From: Pseudomonas mediterranea CFBP 5447
GTDB lineage: Bacteria > Pseudomonadota > Gammaproteobacteria > Pseudomonadales > Pseudomonadaceae
Length of the DNA stretch: 64,000 nt
Direction of reading: 5' to 3'
NCBI RefSeq assembly: GCF_000774145.1
Contig: NZ_KN322987.1
Coordinates: 250,756 to 314,755 of the forward strand
The position numbers and the translations under genes were made by a program. Positions within the stretch are counted from its first letter, which is position 1, and each line of letters starts with the position of its first letter. The notes under the pieces are model-generated. The model saw only the letters and a list, made by a program, of their open reading frames with translations, made no database searches and was not told where the DNA came from. Below are positions 35,566 to 44,279 of this stretch, piece by piece.

Positions 35566-35924
35566 GCCGGGACTTCCTGCTGGAGGCTTCAGATCGCACG
35601 CAGCCAAGGCCTGGGTTGGCGTTGGAAGGGCGCGTCCCGCCTGATTGTTATTGTGGGGTACCCGGACTTGGTTCAAGGGCGGGCGAGGTCATCTTGCCGG
35701 ACGCGACGTCGGCGCCGTTAGCCCGAATCGGCAGCCACTGCCGGGCATAGGACATCGCGGTTGCCCCACTTTGGGGCGCTGCTCCCGATGCTGCCGATTT
35801 GGGATAGCGAACGGTTTTGGCGAGGGCATAGCATCGATCCGGCAACACACAACAAGCCTGTGCGCAGCGGTGAGTCTGGCGTGCCCGATCTGCAACAGCG
35901 GCCTCATACAATAAGGTTAAAAAA
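35566..35924. other. Gene-free 359-bp divergent spacer
   Basis: Separates the chemoreceptor gene (minus) from the permease (plus). It contains the promoters of both; a short AT-rich segment ATAAGGTTAAAAAA immediately before ATG 35925 includes the ribosome site. I see no strong palindrome, terminator or convincing small gene. Confidence 0.5.
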
Positions 35925-37373
35925 ATGAGCGTATCTTTTCCGATCAGCAGCTCCACGGAGTTGAAGCGAGGCGCCCTGGGCGTCGGCTTCATCATCTTCT
36001 TTGTGGTATCGGCGGCGAGCCCACTGAGTGTCATCGCCGGAGGCTTTCCCATCGGCATCATGCTGGGTAACGGTGCCGGTACGCCGGCCTTGTTGATCCT
36101 GGCCCTGCTGGTATTGCTGGCGTTCTCGGCGGGATACACCGCCATGTCCCGGCACATGACCAACGCGGGCGGCTTCTACGCCTTTACTTCCCGTGGCCTG
36201 GGCGGCCTGGCCGGCGGCGCGGCGGGGGTATTGGCGATGTTCGCCTACAACATCCTGCAAGTGGGCCTGTACGGGATGTTCGGCGGGGTCGTCAGCGGCA
36301 CGATGGCCAGCGTCTTCAACCTCGACTTGCCCTGGTGGTGCTATTCGCTGCTGGCCATGGCGAGCGTGGCGATTCTCGGCTATCGCAAGATCGACCTCTC
36401 TGCGCGGGTACTCTCGGTGGTGGTCATCGCCGAGTACCTGGCCATCCTGATCCTGGATTTCGCCATCCTCAAGACCGGCGGTGACAGCGGCATCAATCTC
36501 GATTCGTTCGACCGCAGCCAGGTGTTCAGCGGCACGCCGTCCATCGGCCTGCTGTTCTGTTTCGCCGCCTTCATCGGCTTCGAAGCCACCACCATCTACG
36601 GCGAAGAGGCCCGCGATCCGCACCGCACCATTCCGATTGCCACCTACAGCTCGGTGCTGTTGATCGGCGGCTTCTACGCCTTGTCGGTGTGGGCCATGGT
36701 GGTGGGCGTGGGGGCGGACAAGATCGTGCCGACGTTGCAGGCATTGCAGGACCCGACCACGTTCATCTATGGCCTGTCCGATCACTTTGTCGGTCCGCAC
36801 CTGACCCAGGTCATCCGCGTCCTGTTCATGGTCAGCATCTACGCCGGGCTGCTGGCGTTCCACAACGCCGCGGCCCGCTATTTCTACGCTATCGGCCGTG
36901 ACGGCCTGTTGCATCGCCAATTGGGCACGACCCACCGCGTCCACCAGAGCCCGCACATGGGGTCGGCGCTGCAGAGTCTGATTGCCGCCGTGGTGGTGCT
37001 GATCTTCGCCGCGCTGGATGCCGACCCGATCCTCCAGCTGTTCGCCTGGTTCTCCAACCTGGCGACCTTGTGCGTGATTCTGCTGATGGCGCTGACCTCG
37101 GCAGCGGTGGTGGTCTACTTCCGGCGCCACCCGGAACTGAAGCTCGGCGTCTGGCGCGGGCGGATCCTGCCGGTGTTTTCCTGTCTGGCCTTGCTGGTGG
37201 TCCTGGCGCTCGCGGTGATTCATTTCGATGTGCTGACCGGGGCCAGCACGCTGCTGTCCTACACCCTCTGCGCGATCATCCCCGTCGCGTTGATCGTCGG
37301 CGTATGCCTGGCGGTCCGACTGCGCAGGATTTCCCCCGAGCGGTTCCTGGCGCTGGGTAGCCACAAGCTTTAG
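35925..37373 (+). CDS. APC family amino acid/amine permease
   Basis: 482-residue inner-membrane permease with about twelve hydrophobic helices. Family marks are GVGFIIFFVVSAASPLSVIAGGFP near the N-terminus, GFYAFTSRGLGGLAGG near residue 82 and the central FAAFIGFEATTIYGEEARDPHRTIPIATY near residue 210, the conserved E-E-x-x-x-P region of APC transporters. It would import an amino acid or amine by proton symport. The gene leads a permease-aldehyde dehydrogenase-aminotransferase-porin series, so the substrate probably carries a primary amine. RBS AAGG lies close to ATG 35925. Confidence 0.88.
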   Translation: MSVSFPISSSTELKRGALGVGFIIFFVVSAASPLSVIAGGFPIGIMLGNGAGTPALLILALLVLLAFSAGYTAMSRHMTNAGGFYAFTSRGLGGLAGGAAGVLAMFAYNILQVGLYGMFGGVVSGTMASVFNLDLPWWCYSLLAMASVAILGYRKIDLSARVLSVVVIAEYLAILILDFAILKTGGDSGINLDSFDRSQVFSGTPSIGLLFCFAAFIGFEATTIYGEEARDPHRTIPIATYSSVLLIGGFYALSVWAMVVGVGADKIVPTLQALQDPTTFIYGLSDHFVGPHLTQVIRVLFMVSIYAGLLAFHNAAARYFYAIGRDGLLHRQLGTTHRVHQSPHMGSALQSLIAAVVVLIFAALDADPILQLFAWFSNLATLCVILLMALTSAAVVVYFRRHPELKLGVWRGRILPVFSCLALLVVLALAVIHFDVLTGASTLLSYTLCAIIPVALIVGVCLAVRLRRISPERFLALGSHKL

Positions 37374-37460
37374 AGCCTCACGCGGCACTGTTCAATTCTC
37401 ACGAAAATACCGATCCGCGTGGTACGGGACGGCCCGTCTGCGCGCGAAAGGGAGGTACTG

Positions 37461-38882
37461 ATGCACGATTATCAAATGCTCATCAACGGAGTTGCGGTCA
37501 GCGGTGAACAGGGTGGCTTCGATGTCATCAACCCGGCCACCGGCCGCGCTTTTGCCCGCTGCCCCGCCGGCTCCCTGGCCCAGTTGGACCTGGCGGTCGA
37601 TGCGGCGCAGGCGGCCTTCAGCGAGTGGCGCCACAGCACCCACGAAGATCGGCGGGAGCGCTTGCTGGGCATCGCTGCCGACATCGAAGCGCAAGCCGAC
37701 GCGTTGGCCCGATTGATTGTCCAGGAGCAAGGCAAGCCCCTGGCCCTGGCGCTTTTCGAAGTCATGGGGGCGGTGGCCTGGACGCGTTACATCGCCGAAC
37801 AGCAGATCCCGGTGGAACGGGTGGAAGAAACCCCGACCCAGCGCATCGAGCTGCACCGCAAGCCGTTGGGGGTGGTGGCGTCGATCACGCCCTGGAACTG
37901 GCCGTTCATGATCGCCATCTGGCACATCATGCCGGCGCTACGGGCCGGCAATTGCGTGATCAGCAAACCGTCCAGCCTCACGCCCTTGAGCACCCTGAGC
38001 CTGGTGCACATCATCGCCCGCCATGTGCCCAAGGGTGTGATCAACGTCGTGACCGGAGAGCAGGGCTTCGGCAGCGCGATCACCTCCCATGCCGGCATCC
38101 ACAAGATCGTCTTCACCGGCTCGACCGCCACCGGCCAGAGCGTGATGCGTGGCGCCGCGAGCAACCTCAAGCGCCTGACGCTGGAGCTGGGTGGCAATGA
38201 CGCCGCCATCGTGTTGCCTGGCACCCCGGTGGAAGCCGTGGCCGAGGACATTTTCCAGGCGGCCTTCCTGAACATGGGCCAGACCTGTGCCGCCCTCAAG
38301 CGCCTGTACATACACGAATCCCAGTACGAGGCCTTTGCCGACGCGCTGGTGCGGATCGCTGCGCGCCAGGTGGTGGGTGATGGCCTGGAACCCGAGGTCA
38401 CCTTCGGACCGGTGCAGAACCTCGAACAACTGGAACTGGTCGAGGCGCTGGTGGCCGACGCCCGTGCCCATGGCGGCCGGGTGTTGTGCGGCGGCGCTCG
38501 GTTGGACCGGCCGGGGTTTTTCTATCCGCCAACCCTGGTGGCCGATGTCACGGACGGGCACCGCCTGGTCGACGAAGAACAGTTCGGTCCGGTGCTGCCG
38601 CTGATTGCCTATCAGGACGTCGAGGACGTGCTGCGCCGCGCCAATGCCAGCGATATGGGCTTGGGAGGCTCTGTGTGGGGCAGCGATCTCGCCCAGGCAC
38701 AAGCCTTGGCCAGTCGCCTGGAAAGCGGCGTGGCCTGGGTCAACTGCCACGCGCAGATCCAACCGAATACGCCTTTTGGTGGCAGCAAGATGTCCGGGTT
38801 CGGCGTCGAGTTCGGCCTTGAAGGGTTGCTGGAGTTCACCGGCCAGCAACTGCTGTTTGTACGCACCCGTGAAACTGAGTGA
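37461..38882 (+). CDS. NAD(P)-dependent aldehyde dehydrogenase
   Basis: 473-residue aldehyde dehydrogenase with TPWNWPFMIAIWHIMPALRAGN near residue 143, Glu242 in LELGGND and nucleophile Cys276 in MGQTCAALKR, all in place. It is placed between the amine permease and an omega-aminotransferase, so it probably oxidises the aldehyde released by the transaminase to a carboxylic acid, as GabD does with GabT. ATG 37461 follows GGGAGG; the reading frame stays open upstream but lacks a better start. The succinate-semialdehyde type is possible; substrate unproven. Confidence 0.88.
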   Translation: MHDYQMLINGVAVSGEQGGFDVINPATGRAFARCPAGSLAQLDLAVDAAQAAFSEWRHSTHEDRRERLLGIAADIEAQADALARLIVQEQGKPLALALFEVMGAVAWTRYIAEQQIPVERVEETPTQRIELHRKPLGVVASITPWNWPFMIAIWHIMPALRAGNCVISKPSSLTPLSTLSLVHIIARHVPKGVINVVTGEQGFGSAITSHAGIHKIVFTGSTATGQSVMRGAASNLKRLTLELGGNDAAIVLPGTPVEAVAEDIFQAAFLNMGQTCAALKRLYIHESQYEAFADALVRIAARQVVGDGLEPEVTFGPVQNLEQLELVEALVADARAHGGRVLCGGARLDRPGFFYPPTLVADVTDGHRLVDEEQFGPVLPLIAYQDVEDVLRRANASDMGLGGSVWGSDLAQAQALASRLESGVAWVNCHAQIQPNTPFGGSKMSGFGVEFGLEGLLEFTGQQLLFVRTRETE

Positions 38883-38893
38883 GGACTTGAACC

Positions 38894-40243
38894 ATGTACG
38901 AAAAATACAAGACAGCGCAGAAGAAGTTCTGGCACCCGATGAGTTCCGCGGCACCGGCCCAGCGTTCGAAAACCCTGATCATCGCCAAGGGTGACGGCAA
39001 CTACATCACCGACATCGACGGCCAGCGCATGCTCGATGGCGTCGGCGGTTTGTGGAACGTCAACGTGGGCCACAATCGGGCTTCGGTAAAGGCTGCGATT
39101 GCCGCGCAACTGGACGAACTGGCGTATTACCAGACGTTCGATGGCATCGCCCATCCGCGGGTGTTCGACCTGGCCGAGCGGCTGATCTCGATGTTTGCCC
39201 AGGAGAACATGGCCAGGGTGCTGTTCAGCGCCGGTGGTTCGGACGCGGTGGAGACCGCATTGAAAATGGCTCGCCAGTACTGGATCGCCAGCGGCGAGCC
39301 GGGGCGTACCCGCTTCCTGTCATTGCGCAACGGCTACCACGGCGTGCACATGGGCGGCACCTCGGTGGGCGGTAACGGTGTCTATCACTACAACCACGGG
39401 CAATTGCTCGCCGGATGCCATTTGCTCGACACACCGTGGCTGTATCGCAACCCCTGGGATTGCCGCGATCCGGAAGAGCTGACCGCCCACTGTATCCGTC
39501 AGTTGGAAGACCAGATCGCATTGTTGGGAGCGCAAACCATCGCTGCGCTGATCGCCGAACCGGTGCAGGGGGCGGGCGGTGTCATCGTGCCGCCGGCGAA
39601 CTACTGGAAGAGGCTGCGGGAAGTCTGCGATCGCCACGGCATCCTGTTGATCGCCGATGAAGTGGTGACGGGGTTCGGTCGCTCGGGCTGCATGCTCGGC
39701 AGTCGTGGCTGGGGCGTTGCCCCGGACGTCCTGTGCCTGGCCAAGGGCATCACCGCAGGTTACATCCCGATGGGCGCCACGGTGTTCAACCAGCGGATCG
39801 CCGATGCCATCGAGAACGGGCCGGGGTTCAGCAGTGTGATCATGCATGGCTACACCTACAGCGGGCACCCGACCGCATGTGCCGCAGCCCTGGCGGTGCT
39901 GGATATCGTCGAGGCCGAGGATCTGCCGGGCAATGCCGGGAAAATCGGTACCCAGTTGCTGGAGCACTTGCAGCCGCTGGCCGAACGCTACGCGGTGGTC
40001 GGCGAGGTGCGCGGCAAGGGCCTGATGATCGCCCTGGACCTGGTGACGGACAAGGCCACCCGCCAACCCCTCGATCCAGCGACCGGTCTCGCCACGCGGA
40101 TTGCCGATGAAGCGCGCCGTGGCGGCGTGCTGGTGCGCCCGATCGGCAACAAGATCGTCCTTTCGCCGCCGCTGACCCTCACGTCCGAGGAGGCCGGCCT
40201 GATCGTCCAGGCCCTCGATCACGCCCTGACCACCTGCCGCTGA
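38894..40243 (+). CDS. Class III omega-aminotransferase
   Basis: 449-residue PLP enzyme of the beta-alanine/putrescine:pyruvate transaminase group. It shows FHP-like KFWHPMSS near residue 15, GLWNVNVGH near residue 52, FSAGGSDAVETALKMARQY near residue 110, YHGVHMGG near residue 150, IADEVVTGFGRSG near residue 252 and the PLP lysine in CLAKGITAGYIPMG near residue 282. It removes the amino group from a terminal amine or omega-amino acid, giving an aldehyde for the preceding dehydrogenase. The spacing to that gene is 11 bp. The GGT/GGS residues do not fix the substrate. Confidence 0.88.
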   Translation: MYEKYKTAQKKFWHPMSSAAPAQRSKTLIIAKGDGNYITDIDGQRMLDGVGGLWNVNVGHNRASVKAAIAAQLDELAYYQTFDGIAHPRVFDLAERLISMFAQENMARVLFSAGGSDAVETALKMARQYWIASGEPGRTRFLSLRNGYHGVHMGGTSVGGNGVYHYNHGQLLAGCHLLDTPWLYRNPWDCRDPEELTAHCIRQLEDQIALLGAQTIAALIAEPVQGAGGVIVPPANYWKRLREVCDRHGILLIADEVVTGFGRSGCMLGSRGWGVAPDVLCLAKGITAGYIPMGATVFNQRIADAIENGPGFSSVIMHGYTYSGHPTACAAALAVLDIVEAEDLPGNAGKIGTQLLEHLQPLAERYAVVGEVRGKGLMIALDLVTDKATRQPLDPATGLATRIADEARRGGVLVRPIGNKIVLSPPLTLTSEEAGLIVQALDHALTTCR

Positions 40244-40253
40244 CCCTGCAAAA

Positions 40254-40275
40254 CCGGCGCAGCCTGCTGCGCCGG
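40254..40275 (+). terminator. Strong hairpin after the aminotransferase gene
   Basis: CCGGCGCAG-cctg-CTGCGCCGG is a perfect 9-bp stem 11 bases past the stop. No T-tract follows, so it may be a processing or attenuation hairpin rather than a full terminator before the porin gene. Confidence 0.6.
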
Positions 40276-40329
40276 CTTCACGAATAACCAAGACAGCCTT
40301 CGAAAGGCGCGCCACAAGGAGCTTCAGCC

Positions 40330-41655
40330 ATGCGGTATCCATCGCGTATCGAGTTTTTCAGTAGCGGCCTCGCCTGCACGCTGGCGTTCTGCGCCATGGG
40401 CCCGGCCCAGGCCTATGAGCTGTACGCCGACGACGACAGTCATCTCAACGCCGACGTGCTGGCGGTATTCGGCCATTTCAACAGTCGCAAGAACTACGAC
40501 GGCACGTCGGGCGGGTCTACCTGGCGGGAAGGTTTCATCAAGTATGGCGTGAGTGGCGACCAGGCCCTGGCCGGCCGTGGCACCGCTTACGGCGCATTCA
40601 GCCTGGTCAGCTCGGCGACCTGGGGCGACGGTGATGCGGCGGGGAACAGCCTGGGAACCGAGCGGACCACGAAAATCGAAGACGCTTACCTGGGCTGGCG
40701 TTCCGCCGATCTGTTCCCGCTGTTGGGCCAGGACGGCGTCGACATCTCCGGCGGACGCCAGGTGGTCAAGCTGGGCAGGGGCTTCCTGATCAATGACGAC
40801 GGACCGAACCTGGGCAAGGGTCCCGCCGATGGTCGCTTGAACCGCGGTGGCGCCTATTACCTGGCGGCTCGACACGCTTTCGACCAAACCGCCGTGGTGC
40901 GCCTGGGCGGGCAGGACGGTGTGCATGGCAGTATGGCGTGGCTCAAATCCGACAACCGCGCCCAGGCCGAAACCGAACTGGCTGCCGCTACCCTGGACTA
41001 CACCGCCAAAGCTGGAACCCTGGGACTGACCTGGGTCCATGGCATCGACGTGAGCGACCGCTGGGCCAGTGATTTCCAGAAGCAACGCAAAGGCATGAAC
41101 GTCTACAGCATTCGTGGCGAGGGTGACGCGGGGATCGAGAACGCCAGCCTGGCGTTTGAATACGCCTGGCAAGACAAGGACGCCGGTCCCGAGAAAGCCT
41201 GGTACGCCGAGGCCGGCTATACCTTTGCCGACGTGACCTGGTCACCGAAACTGACATACCGCTATTCCCGCTACTCGCAGAAATGGGACTCGCTGTTTAC
41301 CGGCCAGAGCACCGGCTACGGGACCTGGTTTCAGGGCGAGGTGGCCGGCAACTACGCCGGGCCATTCAACAGCAACACGGCCATCCATCACGTCGGCCTG
41401 AAGGCCACGCCATTGGAAAACTTGACCCTCGGCGCGTTGTTCTTCGATTTCAACACGGTGCGCAAAAGCAATGCGTTGAACCTCGATGCCCGGGAGCTGG
41501 ACTTCTATGCCGAGTGGGCCGTCAACCCACACCTGATCATCACCCCGCTCATCGGGCTCTACAAACCGGACCGGGACTCGACCACAGGCGGCAATCAAGC
41601 CACCGGCAACGGCACCAACGTGTACAGCCAGGTGAGCGTGGCCGTTCCGTTCTGA
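40330..41655 (+). CDS. Outer-membrane channel protein (OprD/alginate-export-like beta-barrel)
   Basis: 441 residues with a signal peptide (RIEFFSSGLACTLAFCAMGPAQA, cleavage probably after residue 28) and a C-terminal barrel ending in SVAVPF with a terminal Phe. Strands alternate throughout (for example FAYEWAWQ-like LAFEYAWQDKD, WYAEAGYTFADVTWSPKLTYRYSRY). Its general shape resembles alginate-export-type and substrate-specific Pseudomonas porins encoded in catabolic loci. I infer that it admits the substrate of the flanking catabolic genes. The exact family is uncertain. Confidence 0.75.
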   Translation: MRYPSRIEFFSSGLACTLAFCAMGPAQAYELYADDDSHLNADVLAVFGHFNSRKNYDGTSGGSTWREGFIKYGVSGDQALAGRGTAYGAFSLVSSATWGDGDAAGNSLGTERTTKIEDAYLGWRSADLFPLLGQDGVDISGGRQVVKLGRGFLINDDGPNLGKGPADGRLNRGGAYYLAARHAFDQTAVVRLGGQDGVHGSMAWLKSDNRAQAETELAAATLDYTAKAGTLGLTWVHGIDVSDRWASDFQKQRKGMNVYSIRGEGDAGIENASLAFEYAWQDKDAGPEKAWYAEAGYTFADVTWSPKLTYRYSRYSQKWDSLFTGQSTGYGTWFQGEVAGNYAGPFNSNTAIHHVGLKATPLENLTLGALFFDFNTVRKSNALNLDARELDFYAEWAVNPHLIITPLIGLYKPDRDSTTGGNQATGNGTNVYSQVSVAVPF

Positions 41656-41696
41656 GGCACGGGCTGCGGCTCTGGACTGCGCCGCAGCGTTCCGGT

Positions 41697-42455
41697 CTAG
41701 CGCTGAAGGGGCGTGGGTGGTTCCTGCATTTTCTCGGCAATGCGCCGGGTGGTCTCCATCACCATTTCAACCACCGTTTCCTGGCGCAGCAGCTTGAAAC
41801 TCTGGGTGCTGCCGACCGCGGAAAGGCTGCCCACCACCTCGTCGATCCCCGGATTGAAGATCGGCGCCGCGATACCGGTCAGTCCCTGGTTGAGTTCGTC
41901 GTGGGTCAGGCAGTAACCGTCCTTGCGGATCTTTTTCGCCGCCTTGGAAAAGCTTGCCCAGTCGTAGGGGTTGTCCGGGTCGTTGGCCATGTGCTCGTCG
42001 TACAGGCGTTGCAAACGCCGGCTCTTCTGGAAGGCGATCAGGACCTTGGACTGCGCACCGCGGAAAAACGGCAGCGGTTGCCCACGGCCGAATGCAAATT
42101 GGTAAGTGTCGGTGGGCTCGGCGATGTAGGTGTTGATGATGTGTCCGTCGTAGAAAACGCTGGCGAACACCGCCAGGCCGGTTTCTTCCGACAGCTCGTG
42201 CATCAGCTCGCGACCGGCCACGAGGATCGGGTCGTACTGCCGCATCATCCAGTCCAGCTCGATGATCCGTGGACCCAGGCCGTAGCTGCCGGCATCCACC
42301 CGGCTCAGCAGACCGGCGTCGCACAGGTCCTTGACGTAGCGGTACACGGTCGCCCGCGAGAGGCCCATGTGTTCGGCGATGGTGTCGGGGTCGATCTTCA
42401 ACCGTTGCGGGCCGAACAGGTCCAGGACACTCAACATTTTACTCAGACTGCTCAT
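41697..42455 (-). CDS. IclR family transcriptional regulator
   Basis: 252-residue regulator. The N-terminal winged helix (about 1-62) has SSLSKMLSVLDLFGPQRLKIDPDTIAEHMGLSRATVYRYVKDLCDAGLLSRV. The effector domain (about 75-250) includes LDWMMRQYDPILVAGRELMHELSEETGLAVFASVFYDG and the RQGYAxDxEE-like IRKDGYCLTHDELNQGLTGIAAPIF. ATG 42455 follows AGGAG. It diverges from the ThDP-enzyme gene across 272 bp and is convergent with the porin gene, so it probably controls both halves of the catabolic island. IclR proteins commonly sense aromatic or organic acids. Confidence 0.9.
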   Translation of the reverse strand: MSSLSKMLSVLDLFGPQRLKIDPDTIAEHMGLSRATVYRYVKDLCDAGLLSRVDAGSYGLGPRIIELDWMMRQYDPILVAGRELMHELSEETGLAVFASVFYDGHIINTYIAEPTDTYQFAFGRGQPLPFFRGAQSKVLIAFQKSRRLQRLYDEHMANDPDNPYDWASFSKAAKKIRKDGYCLTHDELNQGLTGIAAPIFNPGIDEVVGSLSAVGSTQSFKLLRQETVVEMVMETTRRIAEKMQEPPTPLQR

Positions 42456-42628
42456 TTGGCTCCTAAGGGGGAAGGGCGCGTGGCTGGCCGTTCGGTGAGC
42501 ACTATAGGTAGACGCGCCGGGGATGGAAAGCCTGCTCACCGGCTGACGGATGCGCTGCCACGTTACTCCAGGGCTTGAGAAATGCAAGCATATTCGTCAG
42601 TTCTTGTAGCCTATAAATCAACATAAAT

Positions 42629-42641
42629 CTCAAAATATGAG
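42629..42641. promoter_or_regulatory. Inverted repeat in the iclR / ThDP-gene divergent promoter
   Basis: CTCA-AAATA-TGAG, in an AT-rich stretch about 87 bases before the ThDP-gene start, is the best operator candidate for the IclR regulator. A second AT-rich near-repeat TTTACGAAAATAAA follows at 42643-42656. The remaining 42456-42600 part is a plain spacer. Confidence 0.45.
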
Positions 42642-42727
42642 CTTTACGAAAATAAAATGCTTGTTATGTTGGTTTTTGTGTGTGATAAATCTCAGCCATT
42701 GCAAACGCTCGAACAAGAGGGCTGGAA

Positions 42728-44269
42728 ATGAATGGCGCGCAATTGATAGTGAAGGCGGCGGTGGCGAGCGGTATCGAGTACTGCTTCGCCAACCCCGGAA
42801 CGACCGAAATCCCCCTGGTGGCCGCCATGGCCAGCGCGCCGGCCCTCAAGCCGGTCCTGTCCTTGTTCGAAGGTGTGTGCACCGGCGCCGCGGACGGTTA
42901 CGGCCGGATTGCCGGCAGGCCGGCGATGACCCTGACGCACCTGGGGCCCGGCTTTGCCAACGGCATTGCCAACCTGCACAACGCCCGTCGCGCCAACACG
43001 CCGATCGTCAACGTCATCGGCGATCACGCCTCATGGCACGTCAACTACGATCCACCGCTGGCCAGCGATATCCAGGCGCTGGCCGGGAGCGTCTCCGGCT
43101 GGGTACGTACATCGCGCACGGCCTCTGGCATCGGCGAGGATCTCCAGGAGGCCGTGCGCTCCGCCTGGCAAGCCAAGGGCCAGATCGCCAGCCTGATCCT
43201 GCCGATGGACCTGCAAGCCAACGAAGTGGCACGGGAAACCGCCTTTACGACTCTGCACGCGCCGGTTCGGCGGTTTGCCGGTGATCGGATCGAAGCCGTT
43301 GCCCAGGCACTGCGCAATGGTCAGCGGCTGGTGTTCATCGTGGGTGACCAGGGTCTGTCGGTTGCCGGCCTAGAAGCCGCGGGACGCCTGGCGCAACTGC
43401 CTGGGGTGCAGCTGTTCGCCGAAACCTTCCCGCGCTTGAGCTATCGCGGCGGTGGCCTGCCGGACCTGGACCGCTTGCCCTATTTCCCCGAAGTGGCCAT
43501 TGGCGTGCTGGACCAGTACGACGCGGTGGTGTGTGCCGGCATCCCAGAGCCGATCAGCTACTTCGGCTACGAAGGCATTCCCTCTCGCCTGGCGGAGCGT
43601 GATCGTCTGCTTTACCTGGCAGACGTCGGTGATGACGTGGCCGGTGCACTCACCGCGCTGGCCGACGCCCTGGAAGCACCGGCTTTCGTGCCGACGCCGA
43701 TGGGTGTCGAGTTGCCGCCCGCCAACGCCGAGTTGACCCCGCAGTCGATAGGCCAGGTGTTGGCCGCTTCGCTGCCGGACGACTGCATTGTCTCGGTGGA
43801 GGGTGGCACCTGTGGCTACCCGTTCTTCACCGCGTCGGCCCGTGCCGCGCGGCATCGGGTGCTGACCAACACCGGGGGCGCCATCGGCCAGGGCATTCCG
43901 GTGGGGTTTGGCGCGGCGCTGGCCGAGCGGGGCAACCGGGTGTTCTGCCTGCAATCGGACGGCAGTGCCCAGTACACCATCCAGACCCTGTGGAGCATCG
44001 CCCGGGAGCAGTTGCCGGTGGTGATCCTGATCGCGGCCAACCATCGCTACGCGATCCTGCAGAACGAATTGCGCCGGTTCGGCATGACCGAGCTCGGTCC
44101 CGAAGCGCTGAGCCTGACCGTGCTCGACCGTCCACGTATCGATTGGAAGGCTCTGGCCAAGGGCTACGGCCTGGCGGCGAGCACGGTGCACACCAATGCC
44201 GAATTGCAACGTGCCTTGGCCAATGCTGCCGCCGATGGCGGTCCTTGCCTGATTGAAATGGCGCTGTGA
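42728..44269 (+). CDS. ThDP-dependent enzyme, acetolactate synthase / benzoylformate decarboxylase superfamily
   Basis: 513-residue ThDP enzyme in the standard PYR-central-PP domain order. The catalytic Glu48 that activates ThDP is in LFEGVCTGAADGYGR. The metal/diphosphate motif is SDGSAQYTIQ (Asp411) followed by ANHRYAIL near residue 437, a variant of the usual GDG-x26-N. NPGTTE at residues 22-27 is typical of benzoylformate-decarboxylase and sulfopyruvate-decarboxylase-like members rather than biosynthetic IlvB. No regulatory IlvH subunit is near. With an aldehyde dehydrogenase starting 10 bp downstream, the likely job is decarboxylation of a 2-oxoacid to an aldehyde, then oxidation. ATG 42728 is the first gene of the operon. 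Confidence 0.82.
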   Translation: MNGAQLIVKAAVASGIEYCFANPGTTEIPLVAAMASAPALKPVLSLFEGVCTGAADGYGRIAGRPAMTLTHLGPGFANGIANLHNARRANTPIVNVIGDHASWHVNYDPPLASDIQALAGSVSGWVRTSRTASGIGEDLQEAVRSAWQAKGQIASLILPMDLQANEVARETAFTTLHAPVRRFAGDRIEAVAQALRNGQRLVFIVGDQGLSVAGLEAAGRLAQLPGVQLFAETFPRLSYRGGGLPDLDRLPYFPEVAIGVLDQYDAVVCAGIPEPISYFGYEGIPSRLAERDRLLYLADVGDDVAGALTALADALEAPAFVPTPMGVELPPANAELTPQSIGQVLAASLPDDCIVSVEGGTCGYPFFTASARAARHRVLTNTGGAIGQGIPVGFGAALAERGNRVFCLQSDGSAQYTIQTLWSIAREQLPVVILIAANHRYAILQNELRRFGMTELGPEALSLTVLDRPRIDWKALAKGYGLAASTVHTNAELQRALANAAADGGPCLIEMAL

Positions 44270-44279
44270 AGGAGGGGAT

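Noticed and set aside
35875..35895. Sigma-54-like promoter before the APC permease
   Set aside because: TGGC and TCTGCA elements are present but the GG-GC spacing is two bases too long for a sigma-54 promoter.
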